Shown here: positions 34,750 to 46,755 of the stretch, in pieces | Numbering within the stretch: the stretch's first letter is position 1 | Layout: each line of letters begins with the position of its first letter | Notes under the pieces: model-generated | The model's database searches: none | The model's input: only the letters and a program-made list of their open reading frames with translations | What the model was told of the DNA's origin: nothing | From: Zygnema cylindricum | Taxonomy: Eukaryota; Streptophyta; Zygnematophyceae; Zygnematales; Zygnemataceae | DNA: 64,000 nucleotides | Assembly: GCA_037447655.1 (NCBI GenBank) | Contig: JBBHKE010001280.1 | Coordinates: forward strand, 94,797 to 158,796 | Direction: 5' to 3' | Made by a program: the position numbers and the translations under genes

Positions 34750-34956
34750 AGTGGAGAGAGGGACAGTGGAGAGAGGGACAGGAAAAGAGAAGAAGCTCTA
34801 AAGGAAAACAAAATTAGATGGCGCGCGAAGAATAATTGAAACAGCAAAAGAACGGGCAAGCGATGAAGTTAAGTTTCTTTGCCACTTCGCCCATAGTTTT
34901 TGAGTAGACAATTAGACATCATGAACAAGACAATGATTTCCGTCGCCTGTTTGTAA

Positions 34957-37940
34957 ATTCCGTCTATTAGTTCCACAAATTAGAGAAACAATTGGGCATC
35001 AATCCGTCTCCAGGATTGCTATGGGAAGATTCTGTGTAACATTGCAGCCCCTGACACTGTCGTTTTTTTAATAAGGTGTGTTTACTGAATGTTATTCCTT
35101 TGCTAATGTGCCTATCTGGTATGTAAGAACGCATTAAAATGGTTACATCATTTTTTATTAATGTTTGTCTTGCTTTACAAGAACCCTATCTTTTAATTCC
35201 CGCGTGACATTATTCGCTGCATCTCTTAAAAGGCCCACAGCTCATAATCTAACTGTTGCTTTACTTATTGCCGAAAATTGAATGATTTCAGAAGCTTCCG
35301 AGCTAATAATTTATGCAGCAGCGAAAAGAGTTGGAGGAAAGTATAGAGGCAGTATTACTGCCTTTTTCGCATCATGGGATGTCAGACATCATCACATGTC
35401 ACACGGAAATTGCCCTGCAACCGCAGCTCAATCTGGAAAAGTCCCGCTTCCTATCCTTCAACTTGTTTTACGCCTTTTTTTTTTTGTGGGAATTCATTCT
35501 TACTACTTACGCTCGATTATCATGCATGTGGCAATTTCGATCATGAGTCTTGTATAGAATTAATGCGAGAGCTTTTGAAAATTATAGAGTTGGAGGGTGA
35601 GGGCAGGTCATTATAGGGGAGGAGGTAGCAGCCTCCAAAGCAACCCTTTTTGACATCACAAAAGAAGGTAGTTTTGAACAAGGTCATTATACAGCTCAAA
35701 TTCCGCCGCTCTTTTAGCATGCAGTGAGTACAGAAGTTTAAAGAAAGTGTATTGGCCTGTGTCAGCAAAACATATGTTATTGACCATTCAGATGTTTCCG
35801 AACCATTTTGGGAGAGGAAGTTTTTTGGAGGAATTCAAAAATTGTTAGTTGAGACTGAGATGAGTTGAAGAAAGATACAATTCCCTGAGACAATTTGACG
35901 TCATCTATCATGCCATGTCACGTCACATCACGTTTCATAAAAGTTGGTTATTGCTGACTTCTTTTACTTCCTTTAGCTATCATCTCTTAAGTGAACTAGA
36001 AGAGACTTAACAGGACTAGAAAATCTGGTTCAAAAAATTTCACTTCTGATGATTATTTTCCAGTTTTGGGGCAGCTCAAAGTTTACTAGTCTGCATGTTG
36101 TGTTTTTTGGGAGGGAGATATGTGCTTAGAAAGGTAAAGTGGCGTTATTTGCAAAGACCTTCTCAACCTTTCTAATCCCCAAGTGGCTTTTGCTCTTTTG
36201 ACACGGCGTTTCCCCCATCGCCCCTCCTACCTTAATCGCACTTCCCCTTCCACTCCTACTTTTGTGTCCTCCCTTTCTACATTTAAAGATTGCCTCATGG
36301 ACGTCCTTCACACTTTGTTAAGCCGTGGGGCTTTTGATCGCGTGCCTGGGCCCACAGCCGGCATCCAAACCTCTCTTCCTGTCTGGTTTGGGTTTACTTT
36401 TGACGGCCCCTATTGCTCTTGGTGCCCATTTGGGAAATTTGTGCCTTGTTGCCTCCATTATTGTCTTTCGTTTTATGGTTGGGGACACTCCAATTCTTGC
36501 TACCGTTGTTCCCGGAGTTTCGGACGGTGTGCTTGCCTTCCAGCTGTCCCTTCTGGATGCATCTTGTTCTCTTCCTCCGGCTGTTATCGCGGACATGGCG
36601 GTTCTCTCCACTATTGTTACGACATCAGTTGCGCGTGTTCAAGAATCCATTTCTGATGAGGTTGTCGTCGTTGTTAAGACCGAGCTTCTCGAGGCGCTTT
36701 ATTCCAATTCTTCACGTGCACGCTTTGTTTCTTGTGGCAGACCTGGTTCTGGGGCTTAGCTATTGGATATACCTATCTTATATACCCTCTAATTCACCCC
36801 GACGTAGTTCACCACGGCCCTCAGGTTCCAGCTTGGCGTCCCTCACCCACCTTTGTTTGGCTCTCTTGTTTGCTCATGTGACCACGTTCTCGAGCCCGAT
36901 GACGTCCATTTTCTTCGTTGCTCCCACAGGGGCGAGTTGACTCAGGCGCACGACACGATTCGAGACACCATTACTACTATGGCTTTCGAGGGGGGGTGTA
37001 TTGTTCGCCAGGAGGTTTCCCACATTATTCCTTCGCGTCAGATTGACATTGTATTACTCGATGGTGCGCGTCGTACATTTGGTGATGTTGTTTTGGCGAA
37101 CCCTACCTCGAATACAATCGTCCAATCAGCTCGACATACGGGTGTGGCCGCCCGTGATGCGACTAGGAGGAAGGAGCGTGATTATGCCCATCGCGATGCT
37201 ATGGACTACTTCATTCTGATGGCGGTCAAGATATTTGGTTGTTTGGGTGTGGCTTTGGACGAGTTCCTCTGTACTTGTGGTCGGCGCTCAGCCCTCGTCC
37301 GAGCGGCAGGAACCTGGGAGCCCTTGTGTTTCAGTACTACTTCTTTTTATCGTCAACGTTTACTGTTTCAGTACTTACTTCTTTTTATCGTCAACATTTA
37401 TCTGTGGCCATATAATGGGTGCAGGCTTCTATCCTCCTTGGATTGTCTATTGCAGCTATGGATCATCAACATTGGCCACAACGAGTGCAAGCTTCTATTC
37501 TCTTTGGATCGTCTATTGCAACTATGGATCGTCAACGCGTCTTTGGAACTCCCTCGTCGTGCTCCTCTTAGATTCTGGGACTTAACGCCATTTTACACTC
37601 TTTGTCTACGAGGATTGAGGCTTGTTTCCGTCGAATTTTGACTGTGGTTACTTCTATGTCAGTAACTTCAAACTTCTACGTTTCTTTTTCTTTCCTTTAC
37701 ATAATGTTTAGACCTGAATCACGTTCTTTTTAGGAAAACTATAAGCCATAAATATCTTAACAAAAAAGGGAAGGGGGAAACTGCACATCGTTACACTTTT
37801 TTGTAATGACAAGTTTTTCCTATCTTTGGTTGAGAATTGCTTCTCAAAGTATTTTGAATGAGGAAAATAATCGCGAGATCTTCATGGCCATGTACTGATC
37901 AAACTTGATTCCTCTCCTCTTATAAACCGATCTTGCATTT
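34957..37940 (+). pseudogene. Decayed partial copy of the PFP alpha gene
   Basis: Blocks collinear with the functional gene are 34957-35060 (like 21660-21760), 35075-35180 (like 24979-25090), 35340-35460 (exon TATTAC..CTTTT..CGC.TCATGGGA), 35605-35665 (exon GGAGGAGGTAGCAGCC..ACCCTTTTTGACATCAC), 35850-35875 (GTTGAGACTGAGATGAG), 36062-36135 and, after a retroelement insertion, 37637-37760 and 37840-37900. The exons between 22033 and 24978 are missing. Remaining exons carry frameshifts, so no product is expected. It abuts the first exon of the START-like gene. Confidence 0.8.
36140..37636 (+). pseudogene. Non-LTR retroelement 3' fragment inserted in the PFP copy
   Basis: The fragment encodes the region downstream of a reverse transcriptase in shifted frames. 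Pieces include SLPVW..GFG-type sequence followed by LLLTAPIALGAHLGN (36325-36759) and a Cys/His segment CDHVLEPDDVHFLRCSHRGE with RHN-like AHDTIRD (36853-37280), ending in ARDATRRKERDYAHRDAMDY. This C-terminal arrangement (HxxxC..RGG..H.xLRD..DIV) is known from RT proteins of non-LTR-like elements in many eukaryotes. The 3' tail (37400-37545) contains an imperfect duplicated block ending CTATGGATC(A/G)TCAAC. Frameshifts make it non-functional. Confidence 0.7.
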
Positions 37941-37959
37941 CCTTTCTTCCGTTATCTCC

Positions 37960-38225
37960 ATTCCTCTTATTCCCTGCTCCATTTCCATTTCCGGTTTTAT
38001 TCCATTCCATGTTGCATTCCTCCATTTATATTTCCTTCCATTCATTCCATTCCATGTTCCTCGGCTGTCCATCCTCCCTTGATTAAGGCATTCTGGGTCT
38101 CCCTCCTCCCAATCCCTCTCCCTCTCCCTCCCTCTCCCCCCTCCCTCTCCCCTCCTCCTCCCATCTCCCTCCCCCCCCCCTCCCTTCTCAGTTCCATTCC
38201 ATTTCCATTCATTTTGTCCATTTCA
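37960..38225 (+). repeat. TTCCA-type and CCCTCT pyrimidine-rich tract
   Basis: 37970-38060 is rich in ATTCCATT/TTCCA units. 38095-38190 is almost pure pyrimidine (CCCTCTCCCT motifs, a C10-plus run near 38171). There is no coding content. This is simple-sequence expansion. Confidence 0.85.
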
Positions 38226-39490
38226 GATATGAAAAACCCTAATTGATAATCAACCCTTGGAATCCCTCTGACTTGAACAGTTTTTCCTAGTTTAAGCTTC
38301 TGACTTCGAAACATTTGTTAATAATTTGAGGAATGTGCTTTCCCATCTTAAAAAAAATGATTTTGTTATATAAACCAGGAGAACTAGTTCAACTATCGGA
38401 GGTGGTTTCTTAGTTTGTTCAGTTAACAGATACAGTACCTGGTAGTATAGATACAAAATTAGTATACAAAATTAGTATACAAAATTAGTGATAGTATAGA
38501 TGATAAAGACATAAGTAACTTGTGAAATTTGGATTTTTGCGTTTAAAACTTTGATGTTGTTATGATGGACATGAAGTCAAATGTGTGGTCAACTTTCTTT
38601 AGAGATAGGGAGGAAAAGAGGCAGAGAGAGTGGGAAATAGAGGGTTAAAGATGGAGAGAGAGGGAAACAGAGGGAGAGAGGCAGAGAGCGAGAGATAGTG
38701 GACGAGAGAGAGCGAGGGAGGCAAAGAGAGTGAGAGAGAGGGAGAGGAGTGAGCCGTTTTAAATAAAGAGTAGGAATAATATGAAATATGACAACAAATC
38801 TTTATAAAAGAAATGATTATTTACTCAACATCGTCAAGCAATTTAACAAACTGGCCTTGAATGTTGTATCCAATTAGTAAAAAGACAAAATTGCTTTTTC
38901 CTCACACTGCTATGAGATCTTCTCACTCCAATAGTACACAATTATAGGGGCTTGTTTTGGAACGATTGGTCTACTTCTATAATATGTGCATGTAAAAAGT
39001 CAACATTTACATGGAGAATGTTTCATTTAACCATAGTTATGAGTTGTGACATGGGACAACTTTTTTGACATATAGTGGATGTATTTGGAAACATGGCGTC
39101 TAAATTAAAATAATCCTTTCCATTTGAACTTTAGGATGTCGTTGCTACATAGCGCATTGTTATTAGTGTTGATAACACTAATTCGGTCGTGACTTTTTTT
39201 GGCCAAAAATTCAGAAAATAGAGTTTAAGTGTAATTACAACATTATTTAAGTGTAATTGGTTGACTATATTAAAAAGCGCGATGGTAAACCATCTAAGTC
39301 CATGGGAACAAAAGAAAGTAGCATTGCAAAAACTGAAAAACTGCATGTGGGGAGAAGAAACAAAAATGATAAGCAAGGCAAAAGTAACAAAAATACGAAA
39401 AGGCAGGTAACCCAAACACCCAAAGAAGCAAAAACCAACAAAGGAAACATCGAAAGAAAGATCCAACATATATCAACAAAACCCCAACAT
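38226..39490. other. Intergenic with GA-rich microsatellite
   Basis: 38610-38755 is a degenerate (GAGAGG)n tract. 38456-38490 contains three copies of ACAAAATTAGTAT. The 112-codon minus frame at 39131-39469 is a hydrophobic Phe/Cys/Leu-rich stretch opposite a Lys-rich frame, typical of low-complexity non-coding DNA. No gene is supported. Confidence 0.5.
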
Positions 39491-39492
39491 AA

Positions 39493-40042
39493 CTAAAATT
39501 CTAAGAAAAGCAACCACGTAAGTCCCAAAATCCAAGAGGAGCACGACGATAGAGTTCCGAGACACGTCGACGAACCATAGTTGCAATAGAAGAACCAAGG
39601 AGGATTGAAGCCTGCACTTGTTGTGGCCAACGTCGACGATCCATAGCTGCAATAGATGATCCAAGGAGGATAGAAGCCTGCAGTCATTGTATGGCCACAG
39701 ATAAATGTTGACGATAAAAAGAAGTACGTACTAAAACAGTAAACATTGACAATAAAAAGAAGTACTGAAACAGAAGAGCTCCCAGGGTCCCCGAGCGTCG
39801 ACCACAAGCACGGAGGAACTCGTTCAAAGACACACCCAAACAACCAAATATCTTGACCGCTATCGGAATGAAGCAGTCCATAGCACCGCGATGGGCATAA
39901 TCACGCTCCTTCTTCCTAGTCACATCACGGGCGGCCACACCCATATGTCGAGCTGATTGGACGACTGTATCCGAGGTAGGGTTCGCCAAAACAACGTCAC
40001 CAAATGTACGACGCGCACCATCGAGTAATACAATGTCAATCT
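39493..40042 (-). pseudogene. Non-LTR retroelement fragment (C-terminal and 3' tail)
   Basis: This is the reverse-complement relative of 37050-37600. It encodes NPTSDTVVQSARHMGVAARD, then KKERDYAHRGAMD..KIFGCLG, followed by the same 3' tail with CTATGGATCGTCGACG repeats. It is truncated at 40042, where copia sequence begins. Confidence 0.75.
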
Positions 40043-40044
40043 AA

Positions 40045-40569
40045 CGCGGTTTGATTTACTTTATGAATTGTACCAAGCTTGACATAGCTGCAACAGTTGA
40101 AGTCCTCAGTTGGAGTCTTAATTATCCTAGAAAGAGAGACTGGGAGGCAGCCAAGAGAGTAATGAGATATCTAGTGGAAACTAGGGATTTATGGTTGCAT
40201 TTGGGAGGGGAGCACACTGACATCACTACTTGGAGTGATGCCAGTTATGGGGATGCACCTATGAGAAGATGCACTTCAGGGTATGTACTGTATGTGGGGG
40301 AAGGTGTTTGCTGTTGGAGCAGCAAGCAACAAAAGGTTGTTGCTCAGTCCACTATGGAGGCTGAGTACATGGCCTCTTGTTCTGCTGTGAAAGAGCTGAT
40401 GTGGGTGAAGTCCTTATTGCAAGAATTGGGGTACATGAATAAAGGAGTGCATGAAGTATTTTGTGATAATCAGGCTGCATTTGCAATTGCAGCCAATCCA
40501 AAACATCATTTCAAAGCTAAGCATATGGACTTAAGATTGAGCTTTGTGAGGGAAAAAGCTGTCACGTAA
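40045..40569 (+). pseudogene. Ty1/copia RNase H fragment
   Basis: One open frame (172 codons) covers the copia reverse-transcriptase tail and RNase H: IYFMNCTKLDIAATVEVLS, then WEAAKRVMRYL, TWSDASYGD, RRCTSGYVLYVGEG, KQQKVVAQSTMEAEYMA, FCDNQAAFAIAANP and FKAKHMDLRLSFVRE. The RNase H acidic residues (D of SDASYGD, E of TMEAEY, D of CDNQAA) are present. The rest of the element is missing, so it is a remnant. Confidence 0.85.
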
Positions 40570-42037
40570 CAACAAGTTTGTAATATCATATTCGTATGGC
40601 TTAATTGCAAACACTAAAAAGAGCAACAGGGAAATGAAATGATTGGAAAGCGAAGGGAAGAACCAGTTTCAGTTTCATTTTAGGCTTGTAATTCGTTAAA
40701 CACCCTTGTAGAAAATTAATCAGACGATCAAAACAATATTGTGGGGCATGAATAGAGGAAAATAATACCTCTTATAGAAGTCCACTGTCCTCGTCATAAT
40801 AGAAGCCCATTATCCACCAAGTAATCCTTCAGAACAGACATTACACTCTTCATGCTTCTAGATAGCAACCAATAATTAGATAATAGAGTGCATCTAGATA
40901 TACTAGCTCTACAAATCATCTCGGAAACACAATTGCAAACCATCATAATTCCGATAGTGTCCATCTAACTATGCTGAACAAAAACGATGGACAACAATGA
41001 ATAACTAGTCTTAAAGATTGGAGTTCAGCAGAATTTAGGGTCACAAGAGTTCTAAGCATAATGGTGCAGATAGCCACAGTCAACACAATTACTGAACATC
41101 AACACATTCCACATACGAGCCATTCTCAGACATCTACAAAGCTTTTCAGGAGTTGCTTTGTCGGGACTCTCTAGCAACTTCCATTGATTCGTCATTTCTA
41201 TGAGCCAGAGGAACACAAATAGACAACGTGTCAATTCCCACAGCGTCACATCATTCCAATCTGTACTTTCAGCAAAACGATCCCCATATGGAGCATCCCA
41301 GTCTAGTACTAATATCATTACAATAAGCTACCAGCAAACTAATCAGAGACACTCTTTTTCTTTGCCCTCGAGCTATTCCGCTTTGGTGATAAACACATTA
41401 TCAGACATACTTCACTAATTAGAATTATTAAAATTAAACCAGAATTAAATCAGAATGTGTCAATAATATACACGATGACAGTTCATGTTCAACTTGAGCA
41501 AGCAGGTGTGAAAGGAAAGAGGAACCAGCAGGACGAACTTACCTTCCAGCCAACACAAGTTCAGATGAATTGAGACGTTACAGTACACATACTTGCGTAT
41601 ACAATAATCCACCTATGACCTATGCCAGCTTAAAAGAACTAGTTTGTACATGCGTAGGGCTCATACTTTCGCGGGATGCGTACATGTTTGATCAAGAAAA
41701 TTCGACCGTATCCAGTATCCACCTAATAACATATGCGTTCATACACATGACATTGCAGAGTTAAGTAGACTTGAACACAACCGACCTTCCATTCAAGCAG
41801 GACGACCAAGGAGAAAGGAAAGTGTGGACGAACGAGTTCAACTTGTACTTGACAGTAGCACATATAATAACTGTGTAAGACTAAATTAAGACCAAATTAA
41901 AATTATTAAGATTAATCACTTCATACAGACTATTACACAAATAGTGGTTTCGCCTTATCGAGCTCCCGTTTCTTTTTCTCACAGAGACTAATCAAACGAC
42001 CATCGAATAACATTACTATAATCATGATCTGACCCTA
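40570..42037. other. Intergenic; unassigned minus-strand ORF 41052-41318
   Basis: The minus frame 41052-41318 (88 codons, ..LVLDWDAPYGDRFAES.., ..CRCLRMARMWNVLMFSNC..) looks protein-like and follows an AG, and a donor-like GTAAGTTCG lies at about 41540 on the same strand. A small minus-strand gene or gene remnant is therefore possible, but I recognise no family. The rest is AT-rich with no features seen. Confidence 0.3.
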
Positions 42038-42047
42038 NNNNNNNNNN
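42038..42047. other. Assembly gap (10 N)
   Basis: Ten N characters. The sequence to its right (42060-42240) resembles the reverse complement of the LTR part at 42440-42570, so an inverted LTR repeat may have caused the break. Confidence 0.99.
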
Positions 42048-42375
42048 GACCGCTACTATCTTCGGCAGCCTAGATTTGGCCGAAAATTACAAGCGGCAAC
42101 TTTTATTGTTTACAGGCTATGTAAACAAAGCACGCGTGATTTTGGGTTAATCAAGGATACAGGAATTAAAACCATAAGGCAATTAGCCTAATTAATATAT
42201 CAATTACATATTTATCGATAGCTTGGGATACATAGGATTGCCTGATGATGCTGCCCCATACTTGTTGTAGTCGCTGAAGGAGAGAGAGAGCGGTGGATCC
42301 ATGGCTGCCTTAGCTCCATAGGCAGGGCTTAAGAGTGACCTAAGTCACTCTCAACCAAAAAGGTTGAGTCCGACA

Positions 42376-42426
42376 GGACTCAAACCTCCGACCGGTAGGG
42401 CGAGGCATAGCCGTCAACCCTTACCA
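42376..42426 (-). other. tRNA-like module in LTR (antisense)
   Basis: On the minus strand there is an A-box-like TGGTAAGGG (42418-42426) and a B-box GGTTTGAGTCC (42376-42386), 10 of 11 matches to GGTTCGANTCC. Confidence 0.6.
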
Positions 42427-42928
42427 GTCTGTCGTAGTAGTCCGTTAGGATACATAGGGTTCGATAGCTATTTATACATTAACTATATAATTAATCCGAT
42501 TAACGGAATACCAAAATTAAGGACATAGGAACTAATTGGGTTTTAGTGCGCACGAAACAAATGTATCGGACATTTGTTATTTTCAACGGCGAACATTAAA
42601 AGCCGGTTTAGATCCGACGGCTTCTATCATCGCCAGAATCCCGGAATGGCCGTCTTGGCGGTTTTCGGATGTGACATGACCTGTCGACACGTGGCAAGAT
42701 ATCATTGGGAAGCGAGAATCCCGGGGAGCATAAGGACAAGTGCGAAAGAGACAGACGTCCCCTCCATGGCGTTGTCGTACACCAGCCGTACAGAAAGTAC
42801 ATCGGCCGTAGTACCAGTCTGTACTGAACAGTCTTCTAATTGGTTCGTACATCAGTGGATAGGGGTTGAGAGAGGGGTTAAGAACTTAGAGGATTGAGGA
42901 GGTAGCCGCCTCTCTCCCAACAAGCTTG

Positions 42929-42936
42929 TATAAATA
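42929..42936 (+). promoter_or_regulatory. LTR TATA box
   Basis: TATAAATA lies downstream of the GTAC-rich U3 block and upstream of the conserved TTTTCAGTGATTCTTTTTGC segment, as in LTRs at 52368 and 54191. Confidence 0.6.
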
Positions 42937-45582
42937 TTGGCATCTTTGCCACTTGATAATTAATCACCTTGTTGGGCGTTTTCAGTGATTCTTTTTGCTG
43001 TGGACTCCGCAGAGTTTAGACTGCACAGGGGTGCAATCAGATTATCTATTTATCTGCTAGGGTGGCGGTTGCTCTCGTTGAAAGCGGGTTAGTCAAAAAC
43101 TATCTAGAGGCTTCCTCAATTTTTGGTCCAAATGGGGGACACAGAATTGCAAGAAGTTACTACAGATCTAGTTGTATCGGTAGATTTAAAAGTCTTAGTG
43201 AAGGGTAAGACTTTCATACTTACTTTTTCATATGTACTCTACATTCCTCAACTGAGCATAAATCTTGTCTCTACTTTTGTGTTAGATGATAAGGAGCTTG
43301 ATACCTTCACTAGAAAGGGAGTCTTTACAGCTAAGTATAGGGATGAAGTCTACTTCACAACAAACAAGGGCAGCGTAGGAATGTTTAGGCTTAACCTGAG
43401 TAATGAAAATAAGAATGCATGCTATAATGGTGACCAAACTTGATGATTTAGCATAAGATGTTGGGGCATGTGCACTTTGATAGGCTGAGGGAAATGAAGA
43501 AGCTTGGTGTAGTAGAAGGCATTTGGTTTGGGGATAATGAAATGGTGGATGATTGTAGTGGCTGTGCCTAAGGTAAGGCTCACAGACTTCCCTTTCCCAA
43601 AACTGCAACATATAGTTGTGAGAAAGTCCACAAAGATATTTGAGGACCAGTAAACTACCTTCAATAGGAGGTAAGAGGTTCATGATGCCAATTACTGATG
43701 ACTGGTCCATATACTCTAGAGTCTACTTCCTAAAAACAAAGTCTAAAACACCAACTTATTTCATAGAATATTAAGCCTAGATTGAGAAGTTGCACGAAAC
43801 CCCCAATAAGAGAATAAGAAGTGATATTGGGGGAGAATATACCTCTAACCACTTTGAGGAATACCTGAGGGATGAGGGAGTTTAGCATCAGAAAATTGTA
43901 TCTTATAATCCAAAACTAAATGGGGTAGCTGAGAGGTTGAACCAGACTTTAGGAGATAGCATATATTGTATGTTGGCCGACAAGAGGATAGGAAAATGGT
44001 TTAGGGTTGAGGCCATGAACTACGCTAACTACATTAAAAATCGAGTCTTTACCTCAGTCATGAAAGGAATGACACATTATGATAGATGGGATGGAAGGAA
44101 ACCATATATTTCTCACCTAAAAGTATTCGGGAGTCAAGTTTACAATCTTAACACATATAGGAAGAACTAGAAAATAGATGCTGAAAGGAAACCGTGATAT
44201 TTTGTGGGATATGATGAGGATGTCAAAGAATATAGGGTCTATAACTTAGCAAGACAAGACATCATTTTGGTAAAGCACCTTGTTTTCATGGAAGAAAGGA
44301 AGTCATTTGATCCCTTCAAATAAACTAAGAAGATAAAAATCAGTTTTGAGTCTGAGAGTGAGGAGGACTCGGTCTTTGCTGAAAAGGATATGAGTGAAAC
44401 AGTGATCGCAGATTCAATGGAGATCTAAGATAGGGGAGATATACCGGAAGCTCCACACACTTTTATGTCCTCTGAGGAGACACAAGAGGAGGAACCAGAG
44501 CCGACCTCCATAGATAGGGGAGTCGATGAGACAGTAAGAAGAAATCCGAGACTTCGCTCCTTTCCAGCTTCCGATTTCAAGGGAGGACGGAGAAGCAGCA
44601 AAAAGATCTAGGAAAAATAGACCGCTCATAAGGTAACTATGCTGTCTCACCTTGATGAGCCTCAGTCATACTTGGAGGCAGTGAACAGTCCGGAAAAAGA
44701 CAGATGGGTTAGAGCCATAAATGATGAGATGGCCTCCATCATGGAAGCAAATACTTAAGAACTAGTGGATTGTCCTCCGGGTAGAAAACCTATCGGATGA
44801 AAATGAGTGCTTAAACTAAAACTAAACCCAAATAATATCATTGAAAGATATAAGGCTCGGTTGATAGCAAAGGGGTTCACTCAAAAGAGGGGATTGACTA
44901 TGAGGAGACTTATTCTCAAGTTGTTCAATTCCTATCAGTAAGGATTCTCCCCACTCTCGCAGCAGCGGAATACATGGAAATACACCAGATGGACTTTAAG
45001 ACTGCCTTCCTCAATGGTGAGTTAGAGGAGGAAATCTTCATGCGGCAACCACAGGGGTTTGTGGAAGAAGGAGAAGTAAGCAAAGTTTGCAGACTCATAA
45101 AAACCTTGCATGGACTGAAGCAGGCTCCTTGCTTATGGAATAAGAAACTAGATGAGTTTCTCACCTGTCTAGGATATATCCGGATCAAATCTGACCATTC
45201 TATCTATATGTTTGAGGATGAGAATGGTGTCAATTTTATAGCAATCTATGTTGATGATTTGCTAGTGTTAAGTAAGTCTTTCGAAAAGATCAATAAGTTA
45301 AAGAAATATCTTAGAAGTAGATTTGACATAAAGGATTTAGGGGAGGCCAAAAATATTTTGAATATTCAAATGGAAAGAGATAGGGGGAAAAAGATAATCT
45401 GACTTACTCAAAAAGAAGCAATAGGAAATATGCTTGAGAAATTCCAAATGAAAAAGGCAAACACTTGTACCACTCCCATGGACTTGAAGAAAGTAAGTGA
45501 TGGGAGTGTACGAGGAGTGATAATCTTAGATGATCAAATGTGTCCAGAAGAGAGAGAGTTTATGAAGTCTATCCCTTATAGG

Positions 45583-46755
45583 TGAAACTCTGAGACCTCC
45601 ATTGGCCCTCAGAGTATGCAGATCGAAAAGAAACTAATCTAGATAGTGCCGACTCCAAGTTGATATAAACCCAAGTGACTGACCCCTTGACAGTCATAAC
45701 CCCAATATAGATTCACCCCTGTGAAATAACACTTTCTGTGTGCTCAGTTCCACCACAGAATGCAAAGTTAGAATATGAGATTTGGACACATTCACCCTCT
45801 TTGACTTTTCCTTAGAAATGCAGCCACCCTGGCAGACAAAAACTCTGACCGACTACACCCCTGTGTAGCTTGGACTCCCCTGAGTCCGCAGCAAAAAGAA
45901 TCACTGAAAATGGTCAAGTAAATTGATAGTTATGGCTGGCCAAAGTTTGCCATTTATACAAGGTGCTCTCTGGGAGAGGCAGCAATCTACCCAAAATTTT
46001 CTAAGTCCTATTCCCTCTCTAAAACTCTATCTACTGAAGTACGGCACCAATCAAATTACTGTGTCGTACAGAAAAGTACAGGTGCCGGTGTACTTTCTGT
46101 ACGGCCATTGTACGACATGGCCAAAATGTCGACACGTGTCAAATCAGGATAAGTTCTTGTAATCTCCGGAATCCCCGTAATCCAATGTTATCATGCCACG
46201 TTTCATCTGATGTGTCAAATACCGTAAAACGCCAAAAGTACCTTTTCCGTGATCGCGGCGCCTATAGCGGCCGTCCGATCAAAACCGGCTATAATCCTAG
46301 CCGCTGAAATTCGACGCGCGGTATTTGTTTCGCTATCGAAACAAATGCGCGGTATCCGTTCTGTCCGCGTACTGTACTACGCACTAATTCAAACTGTATC
46401 TATGCACTAAGTATCTATTCGCCGTTAAACGAATTAATCTACATGTAACGATTTATATATTTACCAAATCTAATATGTCGTAATATGTGTCCTAGCCTAA
46501 CGGTCAGAGCTAACGTCTATGTGAATTTGGCGGACGGCAGGTACCAGGATCAATTCCAGGGTCCGGTCACTACTTTTAGTAAATATGTCTAATCCACCCC
46601 ATGTCTTCTGTAATGAGCATTAGGCAGCCATGGCTCTAGCTCCCTATCAAGCCTTCAGTGACTACAACAAGTGTGGGGGCTTGGAGAAGGGAGTTAGGGA
46701 CAGACTGCCTTTGCTCTTTTTCTATGAAGACCTAGAAAATACTCAAATATCAACA
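45583..46755 (-). mobile_element. Solo LTR inside copia pol, duplication ATAGG
   Basis: In minus orientation it starts TGTTGATATTTGAG and ends GGAGGTCTCAGAGTTTCA. The 5-bp duplication ATAGG is at 45578-45582 and 46756-46760. Deleting it restores the pol reading across PYR..VGS. At 1173 bp it defines the exact LTR ends for the family. It contains a GTAC cluster (46036-46115) and a tRNA-like module on the plus strand (A box about 46500-46515, B box GGATCAATTCC 46547-46557). Confidence 0.95.
46500..46557 (+). other. tRNA-like module in solo LTR (antisense)
   Basis: ACGGTCAGAGCTAACG (A-box-like) is followed by GGATCAATTCC, 8 of 11 matches to the B box. Orientation is opposite to the LTR, as in the other copies. 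Confidence 0.45.

Larger units (their letters stand above)
42240..43105 (+). mobile_element. 5' LTR of a copia element (degenerate)
   Basis: It aligns with the LTRs at 47436 and 52368. Shared blocks are CCCCATACTTGTTG.AGTC, the CCATGGCTGCCT block, the antisense tRNA-like module (42376-42426), CGCACGAAACAAAT, the GTAC-rich block near 42790-42850, a TATA box TATAAATA (42929-42936), TTTTCAGTGATTCTTTTTGCTG and CACAGGGGTG. The left end is not resolvable and the right end seems truncated into pol. Confidence 0.7.

Noticed and set aside
34600-34839. 79-codon plus-strand frame rich in Arg/Glu
   Set aside because: Antisense to the START-like transit-peptide exon and a purine-rich leader; no domain.
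39131-39469. 112-codon hydrophobic minus frame resembling a membrane protein
   Set aside because: Opposite strand is Lys/Thr-rich low-complexity; composition alone explains both, with no start context or homology signal.
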